NCBI GenBank assembly: GCA_016194795.1
Contig: JACQAX010000360.1
Location: 1-12,707 of the forward strand
Direction: 5' to 3'
DNA length: 12,707 nucleotides
Source of the DNA: Deltaproteobacteria bacterium
Lineage (GTDB): Bacteria > Bdellovibrionota > UBA1018 > UBA923
In this document: positions 7,141-12,707 of the stretch, piece after piece
Layout of the letters: every line of letters starts with the position of its first letter
Position numbering within the stretch: position 1 is the stretch's first letter
Position numbers and translations under genes: made by a program
The notes under the pieces: generated by a model
Told to the model about the DNA's origin: nothing
The model's database searches: none
What the model saw: the letters and a program-made list of their open reading frames with translations, nothing else

Positions 7141-7170
7141 TTGTAGACCTTATCGGCCGATCAATATACT
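7141..7170 (+). promoter_or_regulatory. candidate promoter of the Lys-rich protein gene
   Basis: TTGTAG (7141-7146) and TATACT (7165-7170) are separated by 18 bases, placing the start of transcription near 7177, about 16 bases before the ATG at 7193. The spacer contains the perfect palindrome ATCGGCCGAT (7152-7161), a possible operator. The -10 abuts the -10 of the divergent promoter, so the two probably compete. Confidence 0.4.
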
Positions 7171-7199
7171 ATTATAGTCGGTTATTGAAATCATGGCAC
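7171..7199 (-). promoter_or_regulatory. candidate sigma-70 promoter of the cysteine-rich protein operon
   Basis: The minus strand has a perfect TATAAT (7171-7176) with GTGCCA (7194-7199, four of six matches to TTGACA) 17 bases upstream. Transcription would begin near 7164, giving a leader of about 53 bases before the TTG start at 7111. The -35 lies inside the first codons of the divergent gene at 7193. Pattern match only. Confidence 0.5.
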
Positions 7200-7840
7200 T
7201 GCTTGTAATTTTACTTTTAAAATTAGCAACTTATATTGACGCAGGGGTGGCCTATGGCGACCCGCCGTCACTCACTTTGCCTGATTATCCGGCCGCGAAA
7301 AAAACCAAACCTTACGAGCACCCGGTGGGCTCCAAGGACGGCGGCGGCAATGCCAAGCGCGCCAAGATCACCGAGGCTACAGGAAATGCCGACACGAATG
7401 CCCGACTCGGGTCGTCGCGCAAGAATGTGGACGGCGACGGCGCCGTGCCCCAGGTGCCCGCCTGGATGGAAAAGGAAATCGCCGAAAAGGCGAAGCAGCA
7501 GAAGCCGATGTCCGGCACCGACGACGGCCGCGACCTCGCCAAGAAACAGGGTCAGGGGATCTCCGACTACACCTACCAGCTCTGGCTGCTGAAAAAGAAG
7601 CAAGGCGGCAAGCTCAAGAAGGGCGACCGCGAGCGCGTTCGCGACCAATACATGGCCGAGTTCGACAAGGCGTACAACAAGCTCATCAACCCGAAGCCGA
7701 TGCTCGTCGAGCGCAAGCCCGGCTCGACGCGCCTCGCGAAGAAAAAGAAAGAAGAAGAGCAGGCGGAGGACGTCTCGACCGCCAGCGACATCGAGGCGGG
7801 CACGGCGAGCCTGGTTGATTTCAACAAATCCGCGAAGTAG
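7193..7840 (+). CDS. Lys-rich exported hypothetical protein
   Basis: A 215-residue protein I do not recognise. The first 20 residues are hydrophobic (MALLVILLLKL...) and look like a signal peptide or membrane anchor, but lack the usual positive charge at the very start. The rest is hydrophilic and rich in Lys, Gly and Asp; a central segment (about 120-165, from GISDYTYQLWLLKK to DKAYNKLI) looks helical, and a KKKKEEEQ run follows near 185. There are no cysteines. No ribosome site precedes the ATG at 7193, an in-frame TAG sits at 7175-7177, and the predicted leader is very short, so the start is somewhat uncertain. The thioredoxin-like gene begins 12 bases after its stop, which suggests an operon. 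Confidence 0.65.
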   Translation: MALLVILLLKLATYIDAGVAYGDPPSLTLPDYPAAKKTKPYEHPVGSKDGGGNAKRAKITEATGNADTNARLGSSRKNVDGDGAVPQVPAWMEKEIAEKAKQQKPMSGTDDGRDLAKKQGQGISDYTYQLWLLKKKQGGKLKKGDRERVRDQYMAEFDKAYNKLINPKPMLVERKPGSTRLAKKKKEEEQAEDVSTASDIEAGTASLVDFNKSAK

Positions 7841-7852
7841 GATCCGAGCCAT

Positions 7853-8425
7853 ATGGCACTCACCTACTCCGAGATGGTCCCGCTGGGAAAATCCGCGCCC
7901 AAGTTCGAGCTCGTCGGCATCGACGGCAAGACGTATTCGCTCGAGAGCTTCAAGGGGAAGAGCGCCCTCGTCGTCATGTTCATCTGCGTCCACTGCCCTT
8001 ACGTGAAGGCCGTCGAGGAGCGCCTCGCGCGGCTCGCGCGGGACTTCTCGGCGAAGGGCGCGCAGTTCGTCGCCATCAACAGCAACGACGTCGACAAATA
8101 CCCCGAGGATTCGCCCGAAAACATGCAGGCGCAGGCCAAGGCCCACGGCTTCGAGTTCCCCTATCTCGTCGACGAAACCCAGGAGGTGGCGCGCGCGTAC
8201 GACGCCGTCTGCACGCCCGACATCTTCGTCTTCGACCGCAACCAGAAGCTCGCCTACCGCGGTCGAATCGACGATAGCTGGAAGGACCCGGCGAAGGTGA
8301 AGCGCCACGATCTGCGCGACGCGCTCGAGGCCGTTCTCGCCGGCAAGCCCGCGAGCACCGATCAGATCCCGTCGATGGGCTGCTCGATCAAATGGAAGTC
8401 CGCTGACCAAGCCCAGGCGAACTGA
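7853..8425 (+). CDS. peroxiredoxin/thioredoxin-like protein (AhpC/TSA superfamily)
   Basis: A 190-residue cytosolic thiol-redox protein. Near the N-terminus GKSAPKFEL and GKTYSLESFKGKSALV are typical of the AhpC/TSA and redoxin fold; the active site FICVHCPYVKA has Cys45 and Cys48 as CxxC, and CTPDIFVFD holds the probable cis-proline facing it. Sequence and length fit the 'PRX-like' group of thioredoxin-family proteins with a CxHCPY centre, expected to reduce peroxides or disulfides with reducing power from cellular thiols. No signal peptide is present. An AGGA site (7839-7842) lies about ten bases before the ATG and overlaps the stop of the Lys-rich protein gene. The gene is followed by a 177-base non-coding stretch that holds the sigma-54 control region of the next operon. 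Confidence 0.88.
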   Translation: MALTYSEMVPLGKSAPKFELVGIDGKTYSLESFKGKSALVVMFICVHCPYVKAVEERLARLARDFSAKGAQFVAINSNDVDKYPEDSPENMQAQAKAHGFEFPYLVDETQEVARAYDAVCTPDIFVFDRNQKLAYRGRIDDSWKDPAKVKRHDLRDALEAVLAGKPASTDQIPSMGCSIKWKSADQAQAN

Positions 8426-8471
8426 CTAGCCCGGCGTAGAGGGCGCGCGAGACCGCGTCTTTGGCGGACAC

Positions 8472-8491
8472 GGTGTTCCGCTCGGAACACC
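8472..8491. promoter_or_regulatory. 9+9 bp inverted repeat, candidate enhancer-binding-protein site
   Basis: GGTGTTCCG and CGGAACACC form a perfect inverted repeat with a two-base spacer (CT). Its centre is about 104 bases upstream of the start predicted from the sigma-54 promoter at 8560-8575, the usual distance for an upstream activator site. As RNA it could also fold into an 8-bp hairpin with a GCTC loop; five T residues occur only six bases later (8498-8502), so a weak terminator for the thioredoxin-like gene is the alternative reading. Confidence 0.5.
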
Positions 8492-8559
8492 CCTGCGTTT
8501 TTCGGGCGCGATTCCGGCGCGTTGCGAAGGCGCTGGCTGAAATCAAGCACCCGCGCGCG

Positions 8560-8575
8560 TGGCACCTCCCTTGCT
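8560..8575 (+). promoter_or_regulatory. sigma-54 (-24/-12) promoter of the three-paralog operon
   Basis: TGGCAC, five bases, TTGCT: the invariant GG (8561-8562) and GC (8573-8574) are separated by exactly ten bases, matching the RpoN consensus TGGCAC-N5-TTGCA/T. Transcription is expected near 8586, about 17 bases before the ATG at 8603, with the ribosome site GAGAGGG in between. Such promoters need an ATP-driven activator bound upstream; a fitting dyad lies at 8472-8491. Confidence 0.65.
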
Positions 8576-8602
8576 CTATCTCTAGTCAGAGAGGGAACGG
8601 AC

Positions 8603-9205
8603 ATGAACACGCTCGACGTCGTTTTGCACACGGTTCTCGTGCTTCTGCTGGCCACGCTCGTTTCGCTGCAGGCCAACGCGAAAGAGCACGAGCTCTGCGG
8701 CCCGCGCGCGGCGCGCTTCAACGGGGATCAGCTCATGCGCATGAAGATGGCCGCGAAGCTCTTCGCCGCGCGTCTCACGCCGAAGCACCAGCGCGACATC
8801 CAGGCGTTCCGCGAAAACAGGATGTCGAACGCGCAGCTCGCGACCGAGCTGGAGCGGGACGTCATCATGCCGACCATCGAAGATCTCTCCGCGCTGCCCG
8901 CCACCGGCTGGACCATCGAACGCTATACGATGGCCATCATCAGCACCGACGACAAGGACAGGAACGCCGTATTCATCTCGTGCCTCAACGGCATCGAGTG
9001 CATCGTCTTCGACCTGGCCAAAGAGACCGACTATCGCGCGGCGATCGACCGCGAGAGCGCCCGGCTCGGCGCCACCCCACCCGTCGGCGCCCCTCAGCCC
9101 TGCCTGGCCGACGACGAGGCCGGCCTGAAGAACGCCGGAACGAGCGCGCCCGGCCAGCCTTCGATCCGGGTCTCGACCCCCGGGAAAACGACCATCGGAA
9201 ACTGA
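8603..9205 (+). CDS. secreted four-cysteine paralog 1 (divergent member)
   Basis: A 200-residue protein with a signal peptide (about 1-26, ending LQANA). It belongs to the same unnamed family as the next two genes: ELC at 30-32, MRMKMAAKLFAARLTPKH (46-62), TIEDLSALP (91-99) and the Cys pair SCLNGIEC (127, 133), plus Cys167, align with both paralogs. It differs in lacking about 18 residues after the first cysteine and the C-terminal YPMDEKLP motif; its own tail is rich in Pro, Thr and Gly. Four conserved cysteines suggest two disulfides and a periplasmic or extracellular location. The start at 8603 is supported by AGAGGG seven bases upstream and by the signal peptide. It is the first gene after the sigma-54 promoter; the next gene starts 24 bases after its stop. 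The function is unknown. Confidence 0.75.
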   Translation: MNTLDVVLHTVLVLLLATLVSLQANAKEHELCGPRAARFNGDQLMRMKMAAKLFAARLTPKHQRDIQAFRENRMSNAQLATELERDVIMPTIEDLSALPATGWTIERYTMAIISTDDKDRNAVFISCLNGIECIVFDLAKETDYRAAIDRESARLGATPPVGAPQPCLADDEAGLKNAGTSAPGQPSIRVSTPGKTTIGN

Positions 9206-9229
9206 ACCGAAGACCAAGGAGAACGGACC

Positions 9230-9916
9230 ATGAAAAGCTCGACTTCCATTTTCATCTTTTTCGCGACGTTGTCGCTGTTCGCGCACGTCGCGAGGGCCGG
9301 CGACGACAAGGAGCTCTGCGCCCCGCTCATCCACCTGGCCAAGAAGGAATACGCGGCCGAGAAAACGAGCGGAACGAGACGTTACAACGACGCTCCCATC
9401 TACCAGATGCGCATGGCCGCCGAGCTTTTCACCAAGCGCCTCACGGCGGAGCACAAGCTGCTGATCCGCGCCGCCCGCGAGAAGAAGCTCGGTTCCATCC
9501 GCCTTTCGTCGGAGCTCATCGCGGACGTCGTGCGCCCGTCGGTCGAGGACCTCGACTCGCTTCCCGACGGCCGGTGGAGCTGGCGCTCGAGCCACTTCAG
9601 GCTGAACGCCGAGGTGGCGTACGGCGACTCCGTCGAGCTCGTCTCGTGCTCGTACGACATCGGGCAATGCATCTTCGTCGACCTGCTCAAGACGAGCGAC
9701 TACTCGGCCGAGATCGAAAAGCAGGCCGCGCAGCTCGCCGGCTTACCGCCCGGAACCGAGAGCGACTTCGTGCGCACCCAGGTGCCGGCCGCGTGCTTCG
9801 CCGACGTCGGCGCGCCGAAGGTCGACGAGCAGGAAAAAACCAAGACCGTGCCCGAGCACTATCCCATGGACGAGAAGCTGCCGACCCTGAAGGCCGCCAG
9901 CAAGAAGGTGGAGTGA
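9230..9916 (+). CDS. secreted four-cysteine paralog 2
   Basis: A 228-residue protein with a signal peptide (about 1-23, ending HVARA). The mature form starts with acidic residues, then ELCAPLIHLAKKEYA (Cys30), a conserved block IYQMRMAAELFTKRL (57-71) and EHKLLIRAARE, all probably helical, then SVEDLDSLP, a Trp-containing segment (WSWRSSHFRLNAEV), the pair Cys140/Cys147, VPAACFADVG (Cys189) and the end motif YPMDEKLP (211-218). It is closest to paralog 3, sharing most of these blocks nearly unchanged, so the two probably arose by the more recent duplication. AAGGAG lies eight bases before the ATG. I recognise no known domain; enzyme motifs are not obvious, so a structural, binding or inhibitor role is as likely as catalysis. 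Confidence 0.8.
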   Translation: MKSSTSIFIFFATLSLFAHVARAGDDKELCAPLIHLAKKEYAAEKTSGTRRYNDAPIYQMRMAAELFTKRLTAEHKLLIRAAREKKLGSIRLSSELIADVVRPSVEDLDSLPDGRWSWRSSHFRLNAEVAYGDSVELVSCSYDIGQCIFVDLLKTSDYSAEIEKQAAQLAGLPPGTESDFVRTQVPAACFADVGAPKVDEQEKTKTVPEHYPMDEKLPTLKAASKKVE

Positions 9917-9918
9917 CC

Positions 9919-10629
9919 ATGAGAAAACTCGAATCCCTCCTGCTCACAGCCGCAGCGCTTTTGCTCCTCGCCTTGGCCGCCAACGCCGACGCCGACGACA
10001 ACGAGCTCTGCGCCCCGCTCATCCATCTCGCGAAGAAAGACTACGCCTCGCAGAAAGCGAGCGGATTGAAGCGCTACAACAGCGCTCCGATCTACCAGAT
10101 GCGGATGGCGGCCCGCCTGGTCGTCGCCCGCCTGACCGACGAGCACAAGCTCCTGATCCGCGCGGCTCGCGAAGGCAAGCTCGACAAAGAGCGCCTTGCA
10201 CGAGAGCTCAACGAGACGGTGGTCGCGACGTCGGTCGTGGACCTCGGCACGGTGCCCGTCAGCCAAAAGCAATGGCGTTGGGACCCCGGCCATTTCACTC
10301 TCAACGCGCGCGTGGGTTACAACCGCGCCCATCCCGAGAGCACCGTCATGGTGATGTCCTGCTTGGCCGGCACGGCTTGGGCTTGCATCGACGTGGACGT
10401 GCTCAACGACAAGAGCTATCTCGATTCGATCGAGGAGCAGGCCCGCCGCCTTGCGAACGTCGTGCGCGACGGCGAAGACGACTACGTCCGCATGCACGTC
10501 CCCGCGGCGTGCTTCGAGGACGTCGGAGCCGCGAAGGTCGAAGAACAGGGGGCGAGCAAGCACGTCGCCCAGCCGGCTCCCGAACCTTATCCGATGGACG
10601 AGAAGCTCCCCCTCCCGCCGGCCGCGTGA
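9919..10629 (+). CDS. secreted four-cysteine paralog 3
   Basis: A 236-residue protein with a signal peptide (about 1-23, ending LAANA). It shares with paralog 2 the ELCAPLIHLAKKDYA start (Cys31), IYQMRMAARL, DEHKLLIRAARE, the Cys148/Cys156 pair, VPAACFEDVGAAKVEEQ (Cys198) and YPMDEKLP near the end. The central part (about 100-145) is the most divergent, with WRWDPGHFTLNARV replacing the Trp segment of paralog 2. The ATG at 9919 is two bases after the stop of paralog 2, and the GGAG of its ribosome site lies in the last codons of that gene, so the two are translationally coupled. Its stop is three bases from the convergent exonuclease gene. The function is unknown. Confidence 0.8.
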   Translation: MRKLESLLLTAAALLLLALAANADADDNELCAPLIHLAKKDYASQKASGLKRYNSAPIYQMRMAARLVVARLTDEHKLLIRAAREGKLDKERLARELNETVVATSVVDLGTVPVSQKQWRWDPGHFTLNARVGYNRAHPESTVMVMSCLAGTAWACIDVDVLNDKSYLDSIEEQARRLANVVRDGEDDYVRMHVPAACFEDVGAAKVEEQGASKHVAQPAPEPYPMDEKLPLPPAA

Positions 10630-10632
10630 GGC

Positions 10633-11292
10633 TCAGGTCCACTGCACCGGGAAGGTCGACGAGGCGCCCTCGGCGCGCGCGATCTTGACGTGCCCGTTCT
10701 TCATCCCGTAGACGAAGACGTCGCGCGTGATCTCGACGTCCTTCTTGCAGTACTCGATGATCTTGTCGATCTGGCCCTGGCGGTACCATTCGACGGCCTG
10801 CAGGCCGTCGGCGCTCTTCTCGCTGCCGAGCGTGGCGCGCGCGATCGCGTCGAGCTTGACGTAGCGCCAGCCCGAGGTCTGCTGCACGTCGAGCATGATG
10901 TCGAAGACGTCGAAGCGCTTGGAGTCGAAGCCATAGGACGTCAGGACTTTGAGGTCGAAGCCGATGATGTTGTAGCCGACGACCAGCCGCTCCTTGCAGA
11001 GCTTGTGGAGCTTCTCGAGCTCGTTTTCGCGGAACGCGAGCGTTTCGCCCGTTTTCGAGTCGTAGGCGCAGGCGACCGAGACGCCGAGCTTGTCGATGTG
11101 ATCCCAGCCGCCCACGTCTTGCGCGATCTTTTGCGTTTCGATGTCGACGACGAGGTAGTGGCGATTTTTCAGGAAGAGGCTCGCCGGCTGAATGTCGTCG
11201 GAGAACGGGACGGCATTGTCGTGCAGCCAATACGACGGAGCTAGGCGGATGCGGGCTTTGGCGGCAGGCGCGACGGCGGTGGTCTCACTCAT
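10633..11292 (-). CDS. stand-alone DEDDy 3'-5' exonuclease (RNase H-like fold)
   Basis: A 219-residue nuclease with the three Exo motifs of the DEDDy group: VVDIET (Asp50, Glu52), NIIGFD (Asn108, Asp113) and YCKKD (Tyr181, Asp185). These acidic residues bind two metal ions that cleave nucleotides from the 3' end of DNA or RNA. The closest type I recognise is the YprB-like 'RNase H_2' domain, often found next to helicases; here it is alone. The first 40 residues are non-conserved and begin with an Ala-rich segment. The start codon lies within the end of the phosphodiesterase gene (8-base overlap) and has no clear ribosome site, so it probably depends on translation of that gene. It is convergent with the paralog operon, with three bases between stops. 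Cytosolic; substrate unknown. Confidence 0.82.
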   Translation of the reverse strand: MSETTAVAPAAKARIRLAPSYWLHDNAVPFSDDIQPASLFLKNRHYLVVDIETQKIAQDVGGWDHIDKLGVSVACAYDSKTGETLAFRENELEKLHKLCKERLVVGYNIIGFDLKVLTSYGFDSKRFDVFDIMLDVQQTSGWRYVKLDAIARATLGSEKSADGLQAVEWYRQGQIDKIIEYCKKDVEITRDVFVYGMKNGHVKIARAEGASSTFPVQWT

Positions 11293-12187
11293 GAGCCAAG
11301 GTATAACAGCTCTTTCGGCAGGCCTGCAACGCGTTTGGCACGTCGTCGGCGATCACCGAATCGACTTGATACGTTGCGAAAAGCTTTTCCATGTCCGCCT
11401 CGGCCGCGGGCGACCAGGCGTAGACCGCGAGACCGTGGTCGTGCGCGAGCTTGGTTTCCTTGGCGTTGATGCGATCGAATTCGAGACCCACTGCATCATA
11501 TTTCGCCTTCAAGGCACGCTTGATCGCATTCACCTGGCGGAAATCCGAAAGCAGGCCGACACGCGCCTTGGGCTCGAGCTTGCGAATCAGCTTGAGGACG
11601 CGCTCGTCGAAGGCGGTGAAGATCACGCGGTCGCTGAGACCGTGCTTGCGTACCGCCTCGAGCACCATGCGCGTGAGCTTGCGATAGCGGGTCGGGCTGC
11701 AGAAGTGGTTGACCAGCCCACCCCAGTCACCGTGGAAATGGTCGTAAACCTTGATGTGGATGTCGGCGACGAACGGCCGCGTTCCGGGCACGTCGTAGGC
11801 GCGCACGATGTCGAGCGCCTCGTCGAACGTCGAGACGCTCTTCTCGGTGGGGTGCCCCTTGCCGTCGCGCAGCTGGAGGCGCGAGAGGTACGTGAGGTCG
11901 CGCTCCGAGACGCAGCCCGAGCCGGTCGTCATGCGGTCGAGGGTGACGTCGTGAGCGAGAATCAGCTCGTCGTCGGTCGTGAGCTGCACGTCGAACTCCA
12001 CGGCCGAGACGCCGGCCTGAAAGGCGGCGGCCAGCGCCCAGGCGCTGTTTTCAGGCTCGGGAACGTGGTGCGCGCCCAGGCCGCGGTGGCCAATGACCCT
12101 GCCTTCGGGCACCATCGCCGCGCGATCGAGCGCCAGCGCCGAGAGGGGCAGAAATGTTGCGGCCACAACCGTGTACAAGAACCTCAT
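11285..12187 (-). CDS. exported glycerophosphodiester phosphodiesterase family protein
   Basis: A 300-residue protein with a signal peptide (about 1-19, ending LSALA), so it acts in the periplasm or outside. The GDPD barrel starts with GHRG (His34, Arg35), PENS (Glu46, Asn47) and VEFDVQLTTDDELILAHD (Glu64, Asp66, His79), which provide the two catalytic histidines and two metal ligands. The family hydrolyses glycerophosphodiesters from lipid headgroups to glycerol-3-phosphate and an alcohol. Two oddities: the later metal-ligand motif usually seen as IEIK reads IHIK here (Glu replaced by His), and the barrel end usually like WTVN reads YAWSPA. It may therefore be a divergent or altered enzyme. 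Its last codons overlap the exonuclease start by eight bases. A weak TTGCCT-17-TATTAA promoter lies just before the ATG. Confidence 0.82.
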   Translation of the reverse strand: MRFLYTVVAATFLPLSALALDRAAMVPEGRVIGHRGLGAHHVPEPENSAWALAAAFQAGVSAVEFDVQLTTDDELILAHDVTLDRMTTGSGCVSERDLTYLSRLQLRDGKGHPTEKSVSTFDEALDIVRAYDVPGTRPFVADIHIKVYDHFHGDWGGLVNHFCSPTRYRKLTRMVLEAVRKHGLSDRVIFTAFDERVLKLIRKLEPKARVGLLSDFRQVNAIKRALKAKYDAVGLEFDRINAKETKLAHDHGLAVYAWSPAAEADMEKLFATYQVDSVIADDVPNALQACRKSCYTLAHE

Positions 12188-12284
12188 GCGCCGCGTTAAT
12201 AGCGGAACCCGCGCAAGAAGGCAATGAAATCATTACCGAATATTTTCCCTAATCTTTTCCGTTACACACGCCGATCATACCAGC

Positions 12285-12707
12285 ATGGAAGAGCGTAAAA
12301 ACAAACGCCCCTCATGGATGCGCCGGAAGTTTCTGATCAACGAACACTTCCAGCTCCACTTCATCGCGTTCACCGCGATCATCTCGCTCTCGGCCTGCGT
12401 CTTCTTCTACGTCGCAAGCTCGTGGTTCTTCATGCGCTACCACGAGTTCGCCGTCGAAGTCGGCCTGCGCCCTTCCGATCCTTTCTTTCGCGTGCTCTAC
12501 AACATGGAGATGATGCTCACGCAGCTCTTCGTGGGCACCTCGATCGCGGTGGTGTTCGTCACGCTCGTCGGCGGCCTGATCTTCTCGCATCGCGTGGCCG
12601 GTCCGATGTATCGCCTGCGCAAGCACCTCGAAGCGGTGGCCCGCGGCGAAACCTGGGCTGACGTCACCTTCCGCAAGAACGACTACTTCGTCGACGTCGC
12701 CGACGCC
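12285..12707 (+). CDS. two-helix HAMP-type membrane protein (3' end outside window)
   Basis: The first 141 codons of a gene that runs off the right edge without a stop. A basic start (MEERKNKRPSWMRRK) is followed by a transmembrane helix at about 24-48, an external loop of some 30 residues, a second helix at about 80-101, then SHRVAGPMYRLRKHL (101-115) and GETWADVTFRKNDYF, which fit the start of a HAMP linker that relays signals from membrane to cytoplasm. Short HAMP-only proteins of this form are common in Geobacter- and Bdellovibrio-like genomes; what they control is unknown. Since the end is missing, a longer sensor kinase or chemotaxis receptor is not excluded. The ATG lacks a clear ribosome site. 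The gene is divergent from the phosphodiesterase gene across an AT-rich 97-base gap. Confidence 0.75.
   Translation, partial: MEERKNKRPSWMRRKFLINEHFQLHFIAFTAIISLSACVFFYVASSWFFMRYHEFAVEVGLRPSDPFFRVLYNMEMMLTQLFVGTSIAVVFVTLVGGLIFSHRVAGPMYRLRKHLEAVARGETWADVTFRKNDYFVDVADA

Noticed and set aside
8472..8502. Rho-independent terminator after the thioredoxin-like gene
   Set aside because: The hairpin is good but the T-run begins six bases after the stem and is short, and the dyad sits where a sigma-54 activator site is expected; I kept it as a regulatory dyad and note the terminator as the alternative.
8579..8592. Small inverted repeat TCTCT/AGAGA around the predicted transcription start
   Set aside because: The 5-bp arms are short, and the left arm would not be in a transcript starting near 8586, so it cannot hide the ribosome site.
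8461..9918. Long in-frame extension upstream of paralog 3
   Set aside because: The upstream part is an Arg-rich shadow of paralogs 1 and 2; the signal peptide and ribosome site place the true start at 9919.
12223..12234. AATGA/TCATT dyad in the gap between the phosphodiesterase and HAMP genes
   Set aside because: Five-base AT-rich arms are expected by chance in this AT-rich gap.

Overview
The window is GC-rich, densely coding DNA from a Gram-negative bacterium. Several predicted products are secreted, lipidated or membrane-bound. The matrixin protease with a Cys/TM/Arg tail, the short HAMP-type membrane protein at the right edge and a -24/-12 (sigma-54) promoter all point to a Bdellovibrionota/Myxococcota-like ('deltaproteobacterial') lineage. 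That placement is inference. No rRNA, tRNA, CRISPR array, transposase or phage gene was seen, and no gene-free stretch exceeds 300 bases.

Left region (1-1938): a gene that runs off the left edge on the minus strand (only its first 9 codons and a consensus ribosome site are inside) lies divergent to a plus-strand pair, an acidic hypothetical protein and a dienelactone-hydrolase-like alpha/beta hydrolase, joined by an ATGA overlap. The hydrolase converges on, and overlaps by 26 bases, a DoxX-like four-helix membrane protein. A single-helix membrane protein lies upstream of the DoxX gene.

Minus-strand export cluster (2066-7111): read from right to left, a signal-peptide protein with 20 cysteines, a Gly/Asp-rich lipoprotein, a GMC/cholesterol-oxidase-like flavoprotein with a four-cysteine cluster, and a matrixin-type zinc protease follow each other with gaps of 8-24 bases, so they are probably one operon. 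After the protease comes a separate 38-codon mini-gene with its own promoter candidates and the best Shine-Dalgarno sequence in the window.

A short AT-rich divergent promoter region (about 7112-7192) separates this cluster from a plus-strand pair: a Lys-rich exported protein and a cytosolic peroxiredoxin/thioredoxin-like protein with a CxxC centre.

The most interesting block is 8426-10629. A TGGCAC-N5-TTGCT sigma-54 promoter, with a 9+9 bp inverted repeat about 104 bases upstream of the expected transcription start (where an enhancer-binding protein would sit), drives three tandem paralogous secreted proteins. The three share four cysteines and a common core and match no family I recognise.

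Right region (10633-12707): convergent to the paralogs is a minus-strand pair, a glycerophosphodiester-phosphodiesterase-like exported enzyme followed, with an 8-base overlap, by a stand-alone DEDDy 3'-5' exonuclease domain. Divergent from these, a two-helix HAMP-type membrane protein runs off the right edge.
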